In this document: positions 32,950 through 44,900 of the stretch, in pieces
Layout of the letters: every line of letters starts with the position of its first letter
How positions within the stretch are numbered: the stretch's first letter is position 1
Assembly: GCF_032362555.1 (NCBI RefSeq)
Contig: NC_083532.1
Span: 1,191,001 to 1,255,000 of the forward strand
From: Amyelois transitella
Lineage: Eukaryota > Arthropoda > Insecta > Lepidoptera > Pyralidae
Length of the DNA: 64,000 bases
Direction: 5' to 3'
Notes under the pieces: generated by a model
The model's database searches: none
Told to the model about the DNA's origin: nothing
The model's input: only the letters and a program-made list of their open reading frames with translations
Translations under genes and position numbers: made by a program

Positions 32950-33225
32950 TACTCAATAATAAGTGATTGACTGACGGGTTGAGATTCAAATAGTTGCAGT
33001 TCGAATTATTATTATATTAGGCCACGTTCAACTATCTTATGGGTATCATAGAATGAGCTTATCTGGCTAAGTATTATCCATACTTATTAATAACTGACTG
33101 ATTGAGATTCAAATAGTGGCAGGTTAATAGCCCATCGCCTGAAAGAAGAATGCCAAGTTAACTGGCCTTTCCCTTGTCTGACTTTTGCAATCTGCATGTG
33201 AAGAAAAACAGATAGCGCTTAGCAC
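32950..33225 (-). repeat. Decayed SINE-A-related pieces
   Basis: GAGATTCAAATAGTGGCAGG and CCCATCGCCTGAAAGAAGAA remain of a very old copy; a partial duplicate lies just before it. Confidence 0.45.
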
Positions 33226-33439
33226 ACACATTGGTTTTTGTTTGGTCGGTATTAGATTGTGGAAGCTTATTAGAAAAAATATTTGTAAAATAGATATCTA
33301 TGTTTTCTTTTAAATTGAGCATGTAGTATTTATATTGGAATATGATTAACAGGATTAATATTCAACTCAGTGATCTGATCTAAATTTTTTGCATTTACTA
33401 GCGACATCTATCATCGAATAGCAGAACGTGTTCTATTTA

Positions 33440-33646
33440 TAACAAAACAACCTTGTCTATGGACTTGGCATAGCGATGAAGTTCAGTTTGACAGTTCTAA
33501 TGTAACCAGTGGTCATCGTATTTTTTTTTACCTCCTTGCATTTTGATACCAAAATATAAGTTATTCGCAAAGTGGTATTACGTGAACAACATGAAAATAA
33601 GATCCCACGCACTTCGAGAAAGGTGGAATGCGGACCGCTAGCATCG
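33440..33646 (+). other. Possible non-coding first exon and promoter of the Myb/SANT gene
   Basis: A unique stretch that ends in GCATCG|GTGAGTACT, a strong splice-donor match. It contains a 16-codon ATG ORF (33591-33641) that stops before the donor. The next supported coding exon starts after an acceptor-like TATTCCAG at 38791-38798. The link is inference; a first exon of another gene is equally possible. Confidence 0.25.
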
Positions 33647-33699
33647 GTGAGTACTAGTTTTCTCGTCGGCAAACCGTTCTTATTTTTAACTGATTAAAA

Positions 33700-34450
33700 A
33701 AACTGTAGTAGTCAATTGCCTGTTAACCTTTTAACTGAAAGCCGTGGTCGCGTAATTTGACGCTATGCCGTGTTTAATTTTATTACTATCGAGACGGCTG
33801 CATATATTACTCGCATCTAAAATTGCTTTTCGGAACTAACTGTAATCATTACTTATCACAAATTGTTTTGTTATCTCTATTATAACAAAATTCATATTTA
33901 AACCTTTGATTGGACGTAAACTGCTTGATAATATCATTAACTGATGCTTAGTTATCTTTTTATACGATTTAATATAAATTTTACGTCAGAATTTTTACCT
34001 GGTGTGTTGTTTTGTGCTGTAAAATAAAACCGCGCTTTTTCGTCGAACGACAGTTGGTGTTTGAACCCTATGCTACATGATATAAGGTACAATATATTAT
34101 TAGTTAAATCGTTCAAATTTAATTTTCTTTTTATAAAATTTCAAATTATTCTTTAACTTTTTTACATGCCAGTCTTTCTAAACATTCTATTTAAAAATTA
34201 AATTAGTTTAACCAAACTTTTTGTTAACATTATAATAGCAAATATTGAAAAAAGATTTGACTAAGACTATTTGCTTCTTTTTATTAATGCTGTGTCCTCG
34301 AAACAGGCACTGGAATTTAAATTAATGGTGCCTACATATTAGACTCTATTAGTTAGTACCTATTGCAGTACATATCAATGATGATAAAAAACAGCTTATT
34401 ACATTCTGTTGTAGGTATAATCTATAACTATTTTATTACTAATGTGAGAT
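33700..34450. other. Unique AT-rich stretch
   Basis: No known repeat of this window and no exon I can support. Confidence 0.4.
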
Positions 34451-34514
34451 CAAGGAAATGATAAAATTAATTAAATATTTCTACCCTATGTTGATAGGTT
34501 ATGGTATAATTTGT

Positions 34515-34678
34515 GCATACACACATACTTATAATCACGTCTATATTCCTTCTGGGGTAGACAGAACCAACAGTCTTGAAAGGTCTCAAAGGCCATGTTC
34601 AGCTGTTTGGCTTTATGATAAAATTGAGATTCAAATAGTGACAGGTTGCTATCTCGTCGTCTAAAAGAACCTCAAGTT
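34515..34678 (-). repeat. SINE-A, head-truncated
   Basis: TATAATCACGTCTATATTCC to CTAAAAGAACCTCAAG. Confidence 0.7.
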
Positions 34679-34929
34679 TAACAAGTATAATTTGTATTGA
34701 ATTTAAAAGAACTTTCTTATATTTTAACTAGATCCCACCCATGACTGTCTTTGTTTCTTTTTATCGTGCTAGCTGATAACTTTCTGCCAAAAAAAACATA
34801 CACACTAGTATGAAGTATGATTAAGTTGATTATTCAATTAATTTATATATATATATATATACAATTAATAATGCAAGAACAGAGAAAGGACAGATCAAGA
34901 GTAGCCTTAACCGATGAAATTTCATGAAA

Positions 34930-34985
34930 AAATTTAAGATGTAGTCTCTGCCTACCTTTCCAGGAAAGAGGTTTAATGTATTTAT
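34930..34985 (+). repeat. RTE-like LINE tail relic
   Basis: TGTAGTCTCTGCCTACCTTT, CAGGAAAGAGG and a degraded TATG tail. Confidence 0.45.
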
Positions 34986-35156
34986 CTAAATAAGACATGA
35001 GGCTTTTCACTAAGATTGTATGCCGTGTGTCTTTGAAAAAAACATAGCGTGTACCAGCTATTCTTCTCAACCTGTGAAAATTGTTATTGTACTGCTTTCT
35101 CTGTAAAGTTAATGTATATTGGTTCACCTGATTTAATTATGTTTGCTATTTGTTAA

Positions 35157-35417
35157 AGGTTCCCGGAACCAATACAAAAAAGAATAGGACCACTCCATCT
35201 CTTTCCCATAGATGTCGTAAAAGGCGACTAAGGGATAGGCTTACAAACTTGGGATTTTTTTTAGGCGATGGGCCAGCAACCTGTCCCTATTTGAATGTCA
35301 ATTCTATCATTAAGCCAAATAGCTGAACATAGCCATTCAGTCTTTTCAAGACTGGTGGCTCTGTCTACCTCGCAAGAGATATAGACGTGACCAATGACCA
35401 TATGTATGTATGTATGT
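35157..35417 (+). repeat. SINE-A, near full length
   Basis: Head lacks the first ~10 bases; tail CATATGTATGTATGTATG. Confidence 0.8.
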
Positions 35418-35494
35418 TTTCTAAAGGTTGATTGACAAAGAATTTTTTTATTATTAAGTTCACCTGTTGTAATATTCTCAGTAAAGTTAATGTA

Positions 35495-35724
35495 CATGTA
35501 CACATATATAATCACGTCTATATCCCTCGCGGGGTAGACCGACCCTACAGTGTCGAAAAGACCTTTCAGGCCGCGTTCTTGAATGATCAATGATGAAATT
35601 GAGATTCAAATACTGAGGTTGCTAGGCCATCGCGCAAAAATCCGAAATTTATACACCTTATCCTTAGTCGCCACTTACGACATCCATAAGATATGGATAT
35701 GGGGTGTTTCGGGAACCACACGAT
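35495..35724 (-). repeat. SINE-A, diverged
   Basis: ACACATATATAATCACGTCT to GGGAACCACACGATAAGG. Confidence 0.75.
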
Positions 35725-35979
35725 AAGGAAAGTTTAATTAAAATTAAATAAATAATAAGCAACCTCTGCCTGAAGAAGTTGTGCACTATAAACTTATAGA
35801 TAGATAATGCATTTTTTTTTTTTATATAAGTGATAAGATTAAAATGTGGTTCTTTGTTATATGTTAATTTACGTATCGTGACGACATCCGTATGCTACAG
35901 TAGCGTAAATTCTGAATCGCACAAACAAAGTTTCTTCGTAAACGCAAACTATCCGACGTTCTGTTAAAGTTCTGACTTG

Positions 35980-36378
35980 ACGTGTGGTTCCCGGCACCAA
36001 TACAAAAAAGATTGGACCACTCCATCTCTTTCCCATGGTTGTCGTAAAAGGCGACTAAGGGGTAGGTTTACAAACTTTGTATTCTTCATTTAGGCGATGG
36101 GCTAGCAACCTGTCACTATTTGAATCTCAAATCTATCATTAAGCCAAACAGTGTCCGACTGACCGTGGCCTTTCAGTGTTTTCAAGACTGTCAGCTCTGT
36201 CTACCCCGCAAGGGATATAAACGTGATTATCCTGATATTATAATTAGGTAACAAATCAAAAACGAACTCTTTTTTTTTAGCTTTTTTTATATTTGGCACT
36301 ATCTTTCTTCTTAGTTCCCGAGACTGTTAGCTCTGTCAACCCCGTAAGGGATTAAAACGTGATGTATGTATGTATGTT
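35980..36378 (+). repeat. SINE-A full copy plus 3' fragment
   Basis: A full copy (35980-36228) is followed by a second tail fragment (36310-36378) ending GATGTATGTATGTATG. Confidence 0.75.
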
Positions 36379-36646
36379 ATGAAGTTAAAAGCGAGCCAAA
36401 GGAATGTAGTTCCATTCTCGCGAATAGTGTCATTTAGGTCTCAACACGCAGCTATCAAATTATCGATATAAAAACCGCTTCTGCAAATGCTAACTGGTTT
36501 AGATAAAATTAACATTTATATCTAAAAAAAAAAGTAAAGACACTTGATCTAAACTCAGTTTTAACTTGTTTTCGGACTGACCTTGTCAATGTCATCCAAA
36601 ACGAATGAGCGTACGGCCCGGTAGATCCAATTGCGTTCTGACCTCA

Positions 36647-36790
36647 TAGAATAGATTTATTATCAAAATTGGATACAAGGTATCACTAATTGACGTCACA
36701 TCACTTAAATCTAATTATAACTACGACCGCTTCCAAAGCGCGTGTGTAGATGAAGCGGCGGAACGAACGACACTGCAGTCTGCAGTCTCT
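36647..36790 (-). repeat. LINE 3'-end repeat (L family)
   Basis: GAATAGATTTATTATCAAAA and GATGAAGCGGCGGAACGAAC. Confidence 0.65.
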
Positions 36791-36799
36791 GGAGTGGAA

Positions 36800-36890
36800 C
36801 CCAGAGTTCGCTTTTAACGGCAAGAGTGGATGAGTCAAGTTCCGAGGTCAGATTTCGGTCTGACCTACGCAACTTTTGCAGGGGATTCTA
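36800..36890 (+). repeat. SINE-C body fragment
   Basis: CCGAGGTCAGATTTCGGTCTG and CAACTTTTGCAGGGG. Confidence 0.4.
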
Positions 36891-36982
36891 ACATACATAC
36901 ATACATATGGTCACGTCCATATCCCATGCGGGGTAGACAGAGCCAACAGTCTTGAAGACTAAATGGCCACGTTCAGCTATTT
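36891..36982 (-). repeat. SINE-A 3' third
   Basis: ATACATACATACATATGGTC to CCACGTTCAGCTATTTA. Confidence 0.75.
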
Positions 36983-37039
36983 ATATATATATTTATTCTA
37001 ACCTATATTGTTGATCATTTCTAATAAAAGTCTAGTCTT

Positions 37040-37160
37040 AAGAATTTGCATGAAGAGAGTCAGGAATGTAAATGAAGTGATAGAAGTATGCAGGGATCGT
37101 GGCTAGTGGGAATATGTAACATCTGTCTACCCCTCCGGGAAAAAGGCGTAATATTATATA
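37040..37160 (+). repeat. RTE-like LINE 3' relic
   Basis: GCATGAAGAGAGTCAGGAAT, CAGGGATCGTGGCTAGTGGG and CCCCTCCGGGAAAAAGGCG. Confidence 0.65.
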
Positions 37161-37297
37161 ATGTTACTTTATTATTTCTGACTGTATAAGTATATTAATA
37201 CACCCAGATTTTTTCTTTTTTATAGTCACACTGGCATGAATGTCAATAGGACCTGATTTTATCGTGAACTTTTTGTTTGAAATCGTTGAAGCTTACC

Positions 37298-37456
37298 ACT
37301 AATATTATAAACGCGAAAGTTTGTAAGGATGTGTGTGCGTTTGTTATTCTGTCACGCAAAAACTTCTACGAATTTTAATGTTTTGCAATAATGTTGATAA
37401 GAAAAATTTCTAGTTTTAAGGCGGATAAAGTTGCGGGCAACAGCTATTGATATAAA
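37298..37456 (+). mobile_element. Helitron-like element, family E
   Basis: ACTAATATTATAAACGCGAA start, CACGCAAAAACTTCTACG body, GTTGCGGGCAACAGCTA end. Confidence 0.5.
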
Positions 37457-37527
37457 AATACCTTAAAAAACATTATAATGTTAATTGTAAATGAAGTTTG
37501 TCCGTACTACGTCTACTGCCAACCAAC

Positions 37528-37712
37528 CACCAATAAAAAAAAAGACTAGGATCACTCCATCTCGTTCCCATGGATGTCGTTAAAGGCGACTAAGGGATAG
37601 GCTTATAAACTTGGGATTCTTTTTTTAGGCGATGGGCTAGCACGCTAGTAGTCACTATTTGAATCTCAATTCTATCATTAAGCCAAACAGCTGAACTTGG
37701 CCTATGAGTCTT
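37528..37712 (+). repeat. SINE-A, truncated at both ends
   Basis: GACTAGGATCACTCCATCTC to CTATGAGTCTTTGC. Confidence 0.7.
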
Positions 37713-37714
37713 TG

Positions 37715-37865
37715 CATGAAAGAGTAACAAACATTCATACTGACATCCTGACATACAAACTTTCGCATTTATAATGTTAGTAGGTAGTATTTCGAACATT
37801 GCTACCTTCTTTTTTATGAAAATCAAAAAGAAACTTCGGGAGTGAAACCCCAAACAAAAGCTAGT
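37715..37865. mobile_element. Helitron-like pieces, family E
   Basis: Inverted 5' part (ACATCCTGACATACAAACTT, TCGCATTTATAATG), then an end-like CAAAAGCTAGTA. Confidence 0.4.
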
Positions 37866-37989
37866 ATGCCTAAACCGGCATAGCCAACGACTCGTCTCAA
37901 TAGTAATGTCTCGGATTCAATCTCGAATAAAATCTTAATTCAGGCCTTGGACAAACCAGTTCTTTTAATAGTTAAAAGGTGTAGTTAAA

Positions 37990-38251
37990 TCTATACTAAT
38001 ATTATAAAGCTGAAGAGTATGTTTGTTTGAACGCGCTAATCTCAGCTGGTTCGAATTGAAAAATTCTTTTTGTGTTTAATAGGCCGTTTATCGAGGAAGG
38101 CTTTAGGCTATATAACATCACGCTGCAACTATTAGGAGCGAAGAAATAATAGAAAATGTGAAAAAAAAACGGGCAAAATTATTCATCCTTGAGGGCTTCA
38201 ATGATGCCCAAAATAACTATTCCATGCGGACGATGTCGCGGGCACAGCTAG
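37990..38251 (+). mobile_element. Non-autonomous Helitron, family A, complete
   Basis: TCTATACTAATATTATAAAG to CACAGCTAG, flanked by A and T. The hairpin end is GCGGACGATGTCGCG. Confidence 0.85.
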
Positions 38252-38284
38252 TGTAAAAATGTTTGTTGTTAAAAAGTAGATGAC

Positions 38285-38490
38285 GAACGCCGTTGGTAGG
38301 TGAATGGAGCCCGGTTAAAATACGCGATGCACATAATGGCGCAGGTTCAAATCCCACCTCAGTCGTATCCCAACGACTGCTTTTGAAATTATGTAGGTAC
38401 ATTAATTTGAATACTAACCGTTGCTCATACGATGACGGAGAACGTAGTGAGGAATCCTGCAAATTGGGACAACTGGATTTGTGACCATTA
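38285..38490 (+). repeat. SINE-C with tRNA-like head
   Basis: B-box-like GGTTCAAATCCCACC at 38344, then the body ACGTAGTGAGGAATCCTGCA and GACAACTGGATTTGTGACCA. This copy links the SINE-C body to a tRNA-derived head. Confidence 0.6.
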
Positions 38491-38507
38491 TGTTATATAG
38501 TACCCGA

Positions 38508-38628
38508 AACCGCCGAGCTTGCATGAAGAGAGTTATGAATGTGGATGAAGCGAAGAAGTATGCTGAGATCGTGGCAAGTGGAAAGAGGTAGTCTCTGCCT
38601 ACCCCTCCGGGAAAGAGGCGTGATTTAC
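38508..38628 (+). repeat. RTE-like LINE 3' end without tail
   Basis: CCGAAACCGCCGAGCTTGCA to GGGAAAGAGGCGTGATTT; the TATG tail is missing. Confidence 0.7.
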
Positions 38629-38804
38629 CTCCATACCTTCATGTCCAAATACAAATACACACAACAAATACAAAATACAAACACAAATATTTTTTTTTGC
38701 TATAAATGCGGTACAATTATAGGTGTTACAAAGCATATACATTTCGCGCATTTAACCAGTAATGGCATGCAAAAATTAAATGATTAAACATATTCCAGAC
38801 TGAT

Positions 38805-38972
38805 ATGTCAACACGCAGCAGCGCGACCGCTAACCGAGCACGGCGCGGTCACAAGGAACGCTCGAAGAACTTCACCGAGTTGGAGAAGAGGACGGTCCTG
38901 GAGCTGATAGCGAGGCACCGGGACGTGCTGCGGCAGGGCCGATCTAACAGCGCCACCAATCGGAGCAAACAG
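38805..38972 (+). CDS. Myb/SANT gene coding exon 1
   Basis: ATG six bases after an acceptor-like TATTCCAG. Basic N-terminus, then helix 1 of the Myb/SANT domain. Donor AAACAG|GTAACT, phase 0. Confidence 0.75.
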
Positions 38973-41900
38973 GTAACTAAATTGACGATCCCACTTCTGA
39001 TCCGTTTATCCCATTTCAGATTTATGAGTTCCACTTCTGACACCAGAGTTAAATAGTCGCATCCCACTTCTGACACCAGTAAAATGATTGTAAGTGCGAT
39101 TTGGGAACCGTTGAAATACTCCAGAGATTTCAAGTGTTGTATTTATTTCGTGTTCTTATATTTATCCATCTTATTACCATATCGTAAGGCGTATAAACTT
39201 TGGATGCTTCTTTTAGGCGATGGGCAAGCAACCTGTCGCCATTTGAATGTCAATATCTATCATTGAGCCAAACAGCTGAATGTGGCCTATTGGTATTTTC
39301 GAGACTGTTGGCTCTGTCCACCCCGCAAGGGATATAGACGTGACTTTCTGTATGTATGTTCTGGCAAAAGGGCAAGTTAACAGTACCTACCCGAAACCGA
39401 CGAACTAAGATGGAGTAGTTCTATTCTTTTTTTAAATTGGTGACGGGAACCACACAGCACAATATATGTATTTATAAGGATAAATATTAACCAACAAGAA
39501 ACTTACATCCGGAAATAAATAAAGCGTATAATCAGTTCAAAAGTTATTGTCACCAGATTAACGCCGATACTATCACGTACGCCAGTCGTCATAACTAGTG
39601 ATGTACCTGCGATTGGGAAATTCCCAATATAAACTCTTTAAATTGGGAAATCACAGATTTTAAATTGGGAATTTTCTTTTCGTGAAAGGGACTAAAATTT
39701 GGAGGCTTTGAATTACCTTCGGCCACTTTAGAAACTAGTTTCTAAATATGATTTTTTTGTCTTCCTTCTAAATTTTTTTCGGTATTTTTTTTTTCATAAA
39801 GACAATAACTGATAAATAATATATTGGAATAAATATAAATGAAGCTATGTGATTAAAACTTTTATTTATACATACATATAATCACGTCTATATCCCTTGC
39901 GGGGTAGATAGAGCTAACAGTCTTGAAAAAACTGATAGACCACGTTCAGCTGTTTGGCTTAATGATAGAGATTCAAATATTGATAGGTTGCTGGCCCATC
40001 GCCTAAAAGCAGAATCCCAAGTTTTTAAACCTATTCTTTAGACGCCTTTTACGACATCCATGGGAACGAGATGGAGTGGTTCTATTCTTCTTTTTATTGG
40101 TGCCAGGAACTCTGCCCTCCGGGAAAAAGGCGTGATTTTATCTATACTTATATTATAAAGCTGAAGAGTTTGTTTGTTTGAACGCGCTAATCTCAGGAAC
40201 TACTGGTTCGAATTGAAAAATTCTTTTTGCGTTGAATAGACCATTTATCGAGGAAGGCTTTAGGCTATATAACATCACGCTGCAACTATTAGGAGCGGAG
40301 AAATAATGGAAAATGTGAAAAAAGCGGGGAAAATTTTTCATCCCTTGAGGGCTTCAATGATGCCCAAAATAACTATTCCACGCGGACGAAGTCGCGGGCA
40401 CAGCTAGTGTATGTATGTGTGTAATAGTAGAATTCCCACTTGAGATAATTTCCCCCGCAGTAACATCGAAACAGGTAACGGCCCAACGCTATCATTAAAA
40501 CACTATACACCTATAAGATAAGCCGATGAATTTTAACGAACAAAAAACGTTTTGTGATTTTTTTTTACTATCTGCTAACCGTCATCGATCGAAGATTGAT
40601 AAAATCATGTATTACGTTATTATATTCTAGCTGTGCCAGCGACATCGTCCGAGTGGAATAGTTATTTTGGGCATCATTGAAGCCCTCAAAGATGAATAAT
40701 TTTCCCCGTTTTTTTTTCACATTTTCCTTTATTTCTTTGCTCTTTATAGTTGCAGCGTGATGTTATATAGCCTAAAGCCTTCCTCGATAAATGGTCTGTC
40801 AATGAAAGAATTTTTCAATTCGAACCAGTACCTAGTTCCTGAGATTAGCTCGTTCAAACAAACAAACAAACTCTTCAGCTTTATAATATTAGTATAGATG
40901 TATTTGATCAGTGCCGTGTGGCACCAGTATAATTACATTTTTTTTTTATCAGTGCCCGGAACCACACGGCACTCAATCCATAGAATAAGATGGAGTTAAC
41001 GTATCCACGCATGTTTCGTGTAGTCTCAGTTCTATTATTGAGCCGAACAGCTGAACATGGAGTAGGTACCAGTATTTTTAAGACTATTGGCTCTGTCTAC
41101 CCCGCAGGGGATATAAGCGGGATTATATATTATGTTAACGGATTCTTATATACCGTAAAATACACAGTTCGAAAGTTAAATAGTTAACTAAATAATTTGA
41201 TGATATACAATAATGTTAATTTGATACCAAGTTCTGTGTAACATAAAACTCATAATTTGCTGAGATATGTACTCCTCGCCTCGTGTAAGCTGTTGACATA
41301 GACTAAGGAAAAGTAGAATAGAATAGATTTATTTGCAAAATTGGATGGATGGTATCACTTATAATATATAGGTACATTGTATATGTTTACTTTTCAATGG
41401 GGAGGTATTAATTAGGGAAATATGTAGAATTTTGCCGTGTGGTGCCCGGCACCAAAAGAAAAAAAGAATAAGACCACTCCCATGGATGTCGTAAAAGGCG
41501 AGTACCTAAAGGATAGGCGTATAAACTTGGGATTCTTAATTTAGGCGGTGGGCTAGCAACTAAAGCCAAATAGCTGAACGTGGCTTATCAGTCTTTTGGA
41601 CTGACACTTGGCTCTGTCTACCTTGCAATGGATATAGACGTGACAATATGTATGTATGTAGATGATTTTGTCAATTGTATTGTTTCGTAAGATGCTGTTT
41701 GCAAATTAAGAACGCGCCATCCTATTCATTCCATTCTAAATGCGAAAGTTTGTAAGTATGTCAGGATGTCAGTATGGATGTTTGTTACTCTTTCACGCAA
41801 AAACTACTGAACCGATTACGATGAAATTTGGTATGTAGGTAGCTGAAGACCCAGAATAACATATAGGCTACTTTTTGTCCCGGAGTTCCCGCGGGATTGA

Positions 41901-44900
41901 TTGTTATGTTATTTAAAAAAGGTTCTAGGCAGACGTAGTCACGGGCGGCCTCTAGTTACGTATATTAGGGTACTAGCTGTGCCCGCGACTTCGTCCGCGT
42001 GGAATAGTTATTTTGGGCATCATTGACGCCCTCAAGAGTGAATAATTTTACCCGTCTTTTTACATTTTCCATTATTTCTTTGCTCCTTATAGTTGCAGCG
42101 TGATGTTATATAGCCTTAAGACTTCCTCGATAAATGGTCTATTCAATGCAAAAAGAATTTTTCAATTCGAACCAGTAGTTCCTGCGATTAGCGCGTTCAA
42201 ACAAACATACAATCTCTTCAGCTTCATAATATTAGTATAGATGTCGACGAAAATGCCGCCTCTATATTAATTTCATTCTATATTTTAACATTATGCACAC
42301 TTGATGCAAATTTAATTAAACATTGAAGTACTTGTAATGGATCCCAACAGTCAACTGTACGGTTATGTGAGTTTTTATTTTATTTGTATTTGATTTTTGC
42401 TGTGTGGGTCAAGGCACCAATATACAAAAGAATAGGGCCACTATTATCTATTTCCCATGGATGTCGTAAAAGGCGACTGAGGGATAGGCTTATAAACTTG
42501 GGATTCTTCTTTAAGGCGAGCGGCCTGTCACTATTTGAATCACAACAATTTTGTCATTGAGCCTAACAACTGAACGTGGCCTATAGATCTTTCAAGACCG
42601 TTGGCTCTGTCTACCCCGAAAGGGATATATGTGATTATATGAATGAAATCGTTTATGAATGAAATATTATGCTTTTTTCATTCGTACATGTCTGCAACGG
42701 GTTTAACCAAAGCCAGTATAACTTTACAACGATAACATACATACATACATAAACTCACGCCTCTTTCCCGGAGGGGTAGGCAGAGACTACCTCTTTCCAC
42801 TTGCCACGATCCCTGCATACTTCCTTTGCTTCATCCACATTCATAACTCTCTTCATGCAAGCTCGGCGGTTTCGGGCACCTGACCCTTCACCAGGACGTC
42901 CTTAATTTGATCAAGATATGTTCGTCTAGGTCTTCCCACCCCGACCTTTCCCTCCACACTCTCCTTGTATATCTGCTTAGTCAACCTGTTTTCATTCATC
43001 CTCTCCACATGACCGAACCATCTCAACATCCCCTTTTCTATTCCTGTAACTACATCTTCTTTCACATCACAACATTCACTTATCACGCTGTTCCTTATCC
43101 GGTCACTCAATTTCACACCCAACATACTCCTTAACGCTCTCATTTCCACTGCATTTATTCTGCTTTCGTGCTTCTTTTGCCATACCCAACTTTCACTCCC
43201 ATACATTAATGTCGGGACCAACACGCCCCTGTGCACAACGATAAATGCTAATTAAAATAAGTGCCGTGTGGTTCCTGGCACCAATACAAAAAAGAATAGG
43301 ACCATTCCATCGCTTTCCCATGGATGTCGTAAAAGGGGACTGAGGCATACATAGGCTTACAAACTTGGGATTCTTATTAGGCGATGGGTTAATAATAATG
43401 GGTCTCAATTCTATCGTTAAGCCAAATAGCTGAACGTGACCATTCAGTCTTTTCAGGACTGTTGGCTCTGTCTACCCCGCAATGGATATAGACGTGACCA
43501 TATGTAATGTTTGTTCCCGCAAAAAATTTAGAATTACCTTTATACTAACCTTCCTCTTGAATCAATTTTTTTAAAAAATAAACTGCCCATTAAAAAAAAT
43601 CTATTGTGTAGTTTTAAACATTTTTTTTAACTAGAAATTACTTAAATATCATTTATATTACAAAGCAACGTTCGCCGGGACAGCTAGCTAGTGATTTATA
43701 AATGTTTTTTTTTTTTTTTTTCAGCTAGTGTGGTCGACTATATGCGAGGAGGTGAACAAGAGGTGCGGTGGCGAGCGGCCACGCACTCCCGCGCAGGTCA
43801 AGATGTGGTACGAGAACTACAAGAAGAAATGCAAGATGCGCGCGCACGATACACAAGTATGTATGCATTATGAATGCGAACGTGTGTGAGGAGGATTTGT
43901 GTGTGTGTGTGTGTGTTTATTTGTTTGTCATTCACGCAAAAACTACTGAACTAATTTTGATACACGGGTGAAATATAACCGGGAATGACATATATATTCA
44001 GCTAAACGTGACCTATCAATATTTTTAAGACTGTTAGCTCTGTCTACCCCGCAAGGGATATGGACGTGATTATATGTATGAATGAATGTATATCCCGAAT
44101 TTTCCACGGGAGCGAAGCGCCGAGGCGCAACTAGTCTTATACGATTCCGCATCCAATGACTTTATCATGATCAACCGTATGTTTAATACATACAAACATA
44201 TATTTTCGTTTTTATCCCTTACGGGGTAGACAGAGCCAATAGTTTTGAAGTCTAAAAGGCCACGTTCAGCTGCATGGATTAGTGATAGAATTGTAATTCA
44301 AATAGTGACAGGTTGCTAATCCATCGTCTACAAGAAGAATCCTACGATTATTAGTCCAATAAGTGTGTTTAATTATTATACATACATACATATCATCACG
44401 TCTATATCACTTGCGGGGTAGACAGAGCCAACAGTCTTGAAAAGACTGAACGGCCACGTTCAGCTGTTTGGCGTTATGATAGAATTGAGATCATTCTTCA
44501 CTACACTTCTTCTCTTTCCCTGAGCGGTAGGCATCACTACATCTATCATCATCAGACTACATCTTTCCACTTGCCACGATCTCTGCACAGTTCCTTCGCT
44601 TCATCTACATTCATAACTCTCTTCATGCAACCTCGGCGGTTTCGGGCACTCTCGACCTGATCTACCAGGACGTCCTTAATTTGATCAAGATTTTGTTTAC
44701 AAGTTATTTATTTAGTTATTTTGTTTCAGCAACCACAATCGGACCCCCAAGGATTGCTCGACGGCATGCTGTGGCAGAGTTTACATCCTCTAGACGTAAA
44801 AGGTTAGTTCTCATAATATATATACATACATACATATAGTCACGTGTATATCCCTTGCTTGGGTCTTGTTTGCAGTGTGGTTCCAGGCACCAATACAAAA

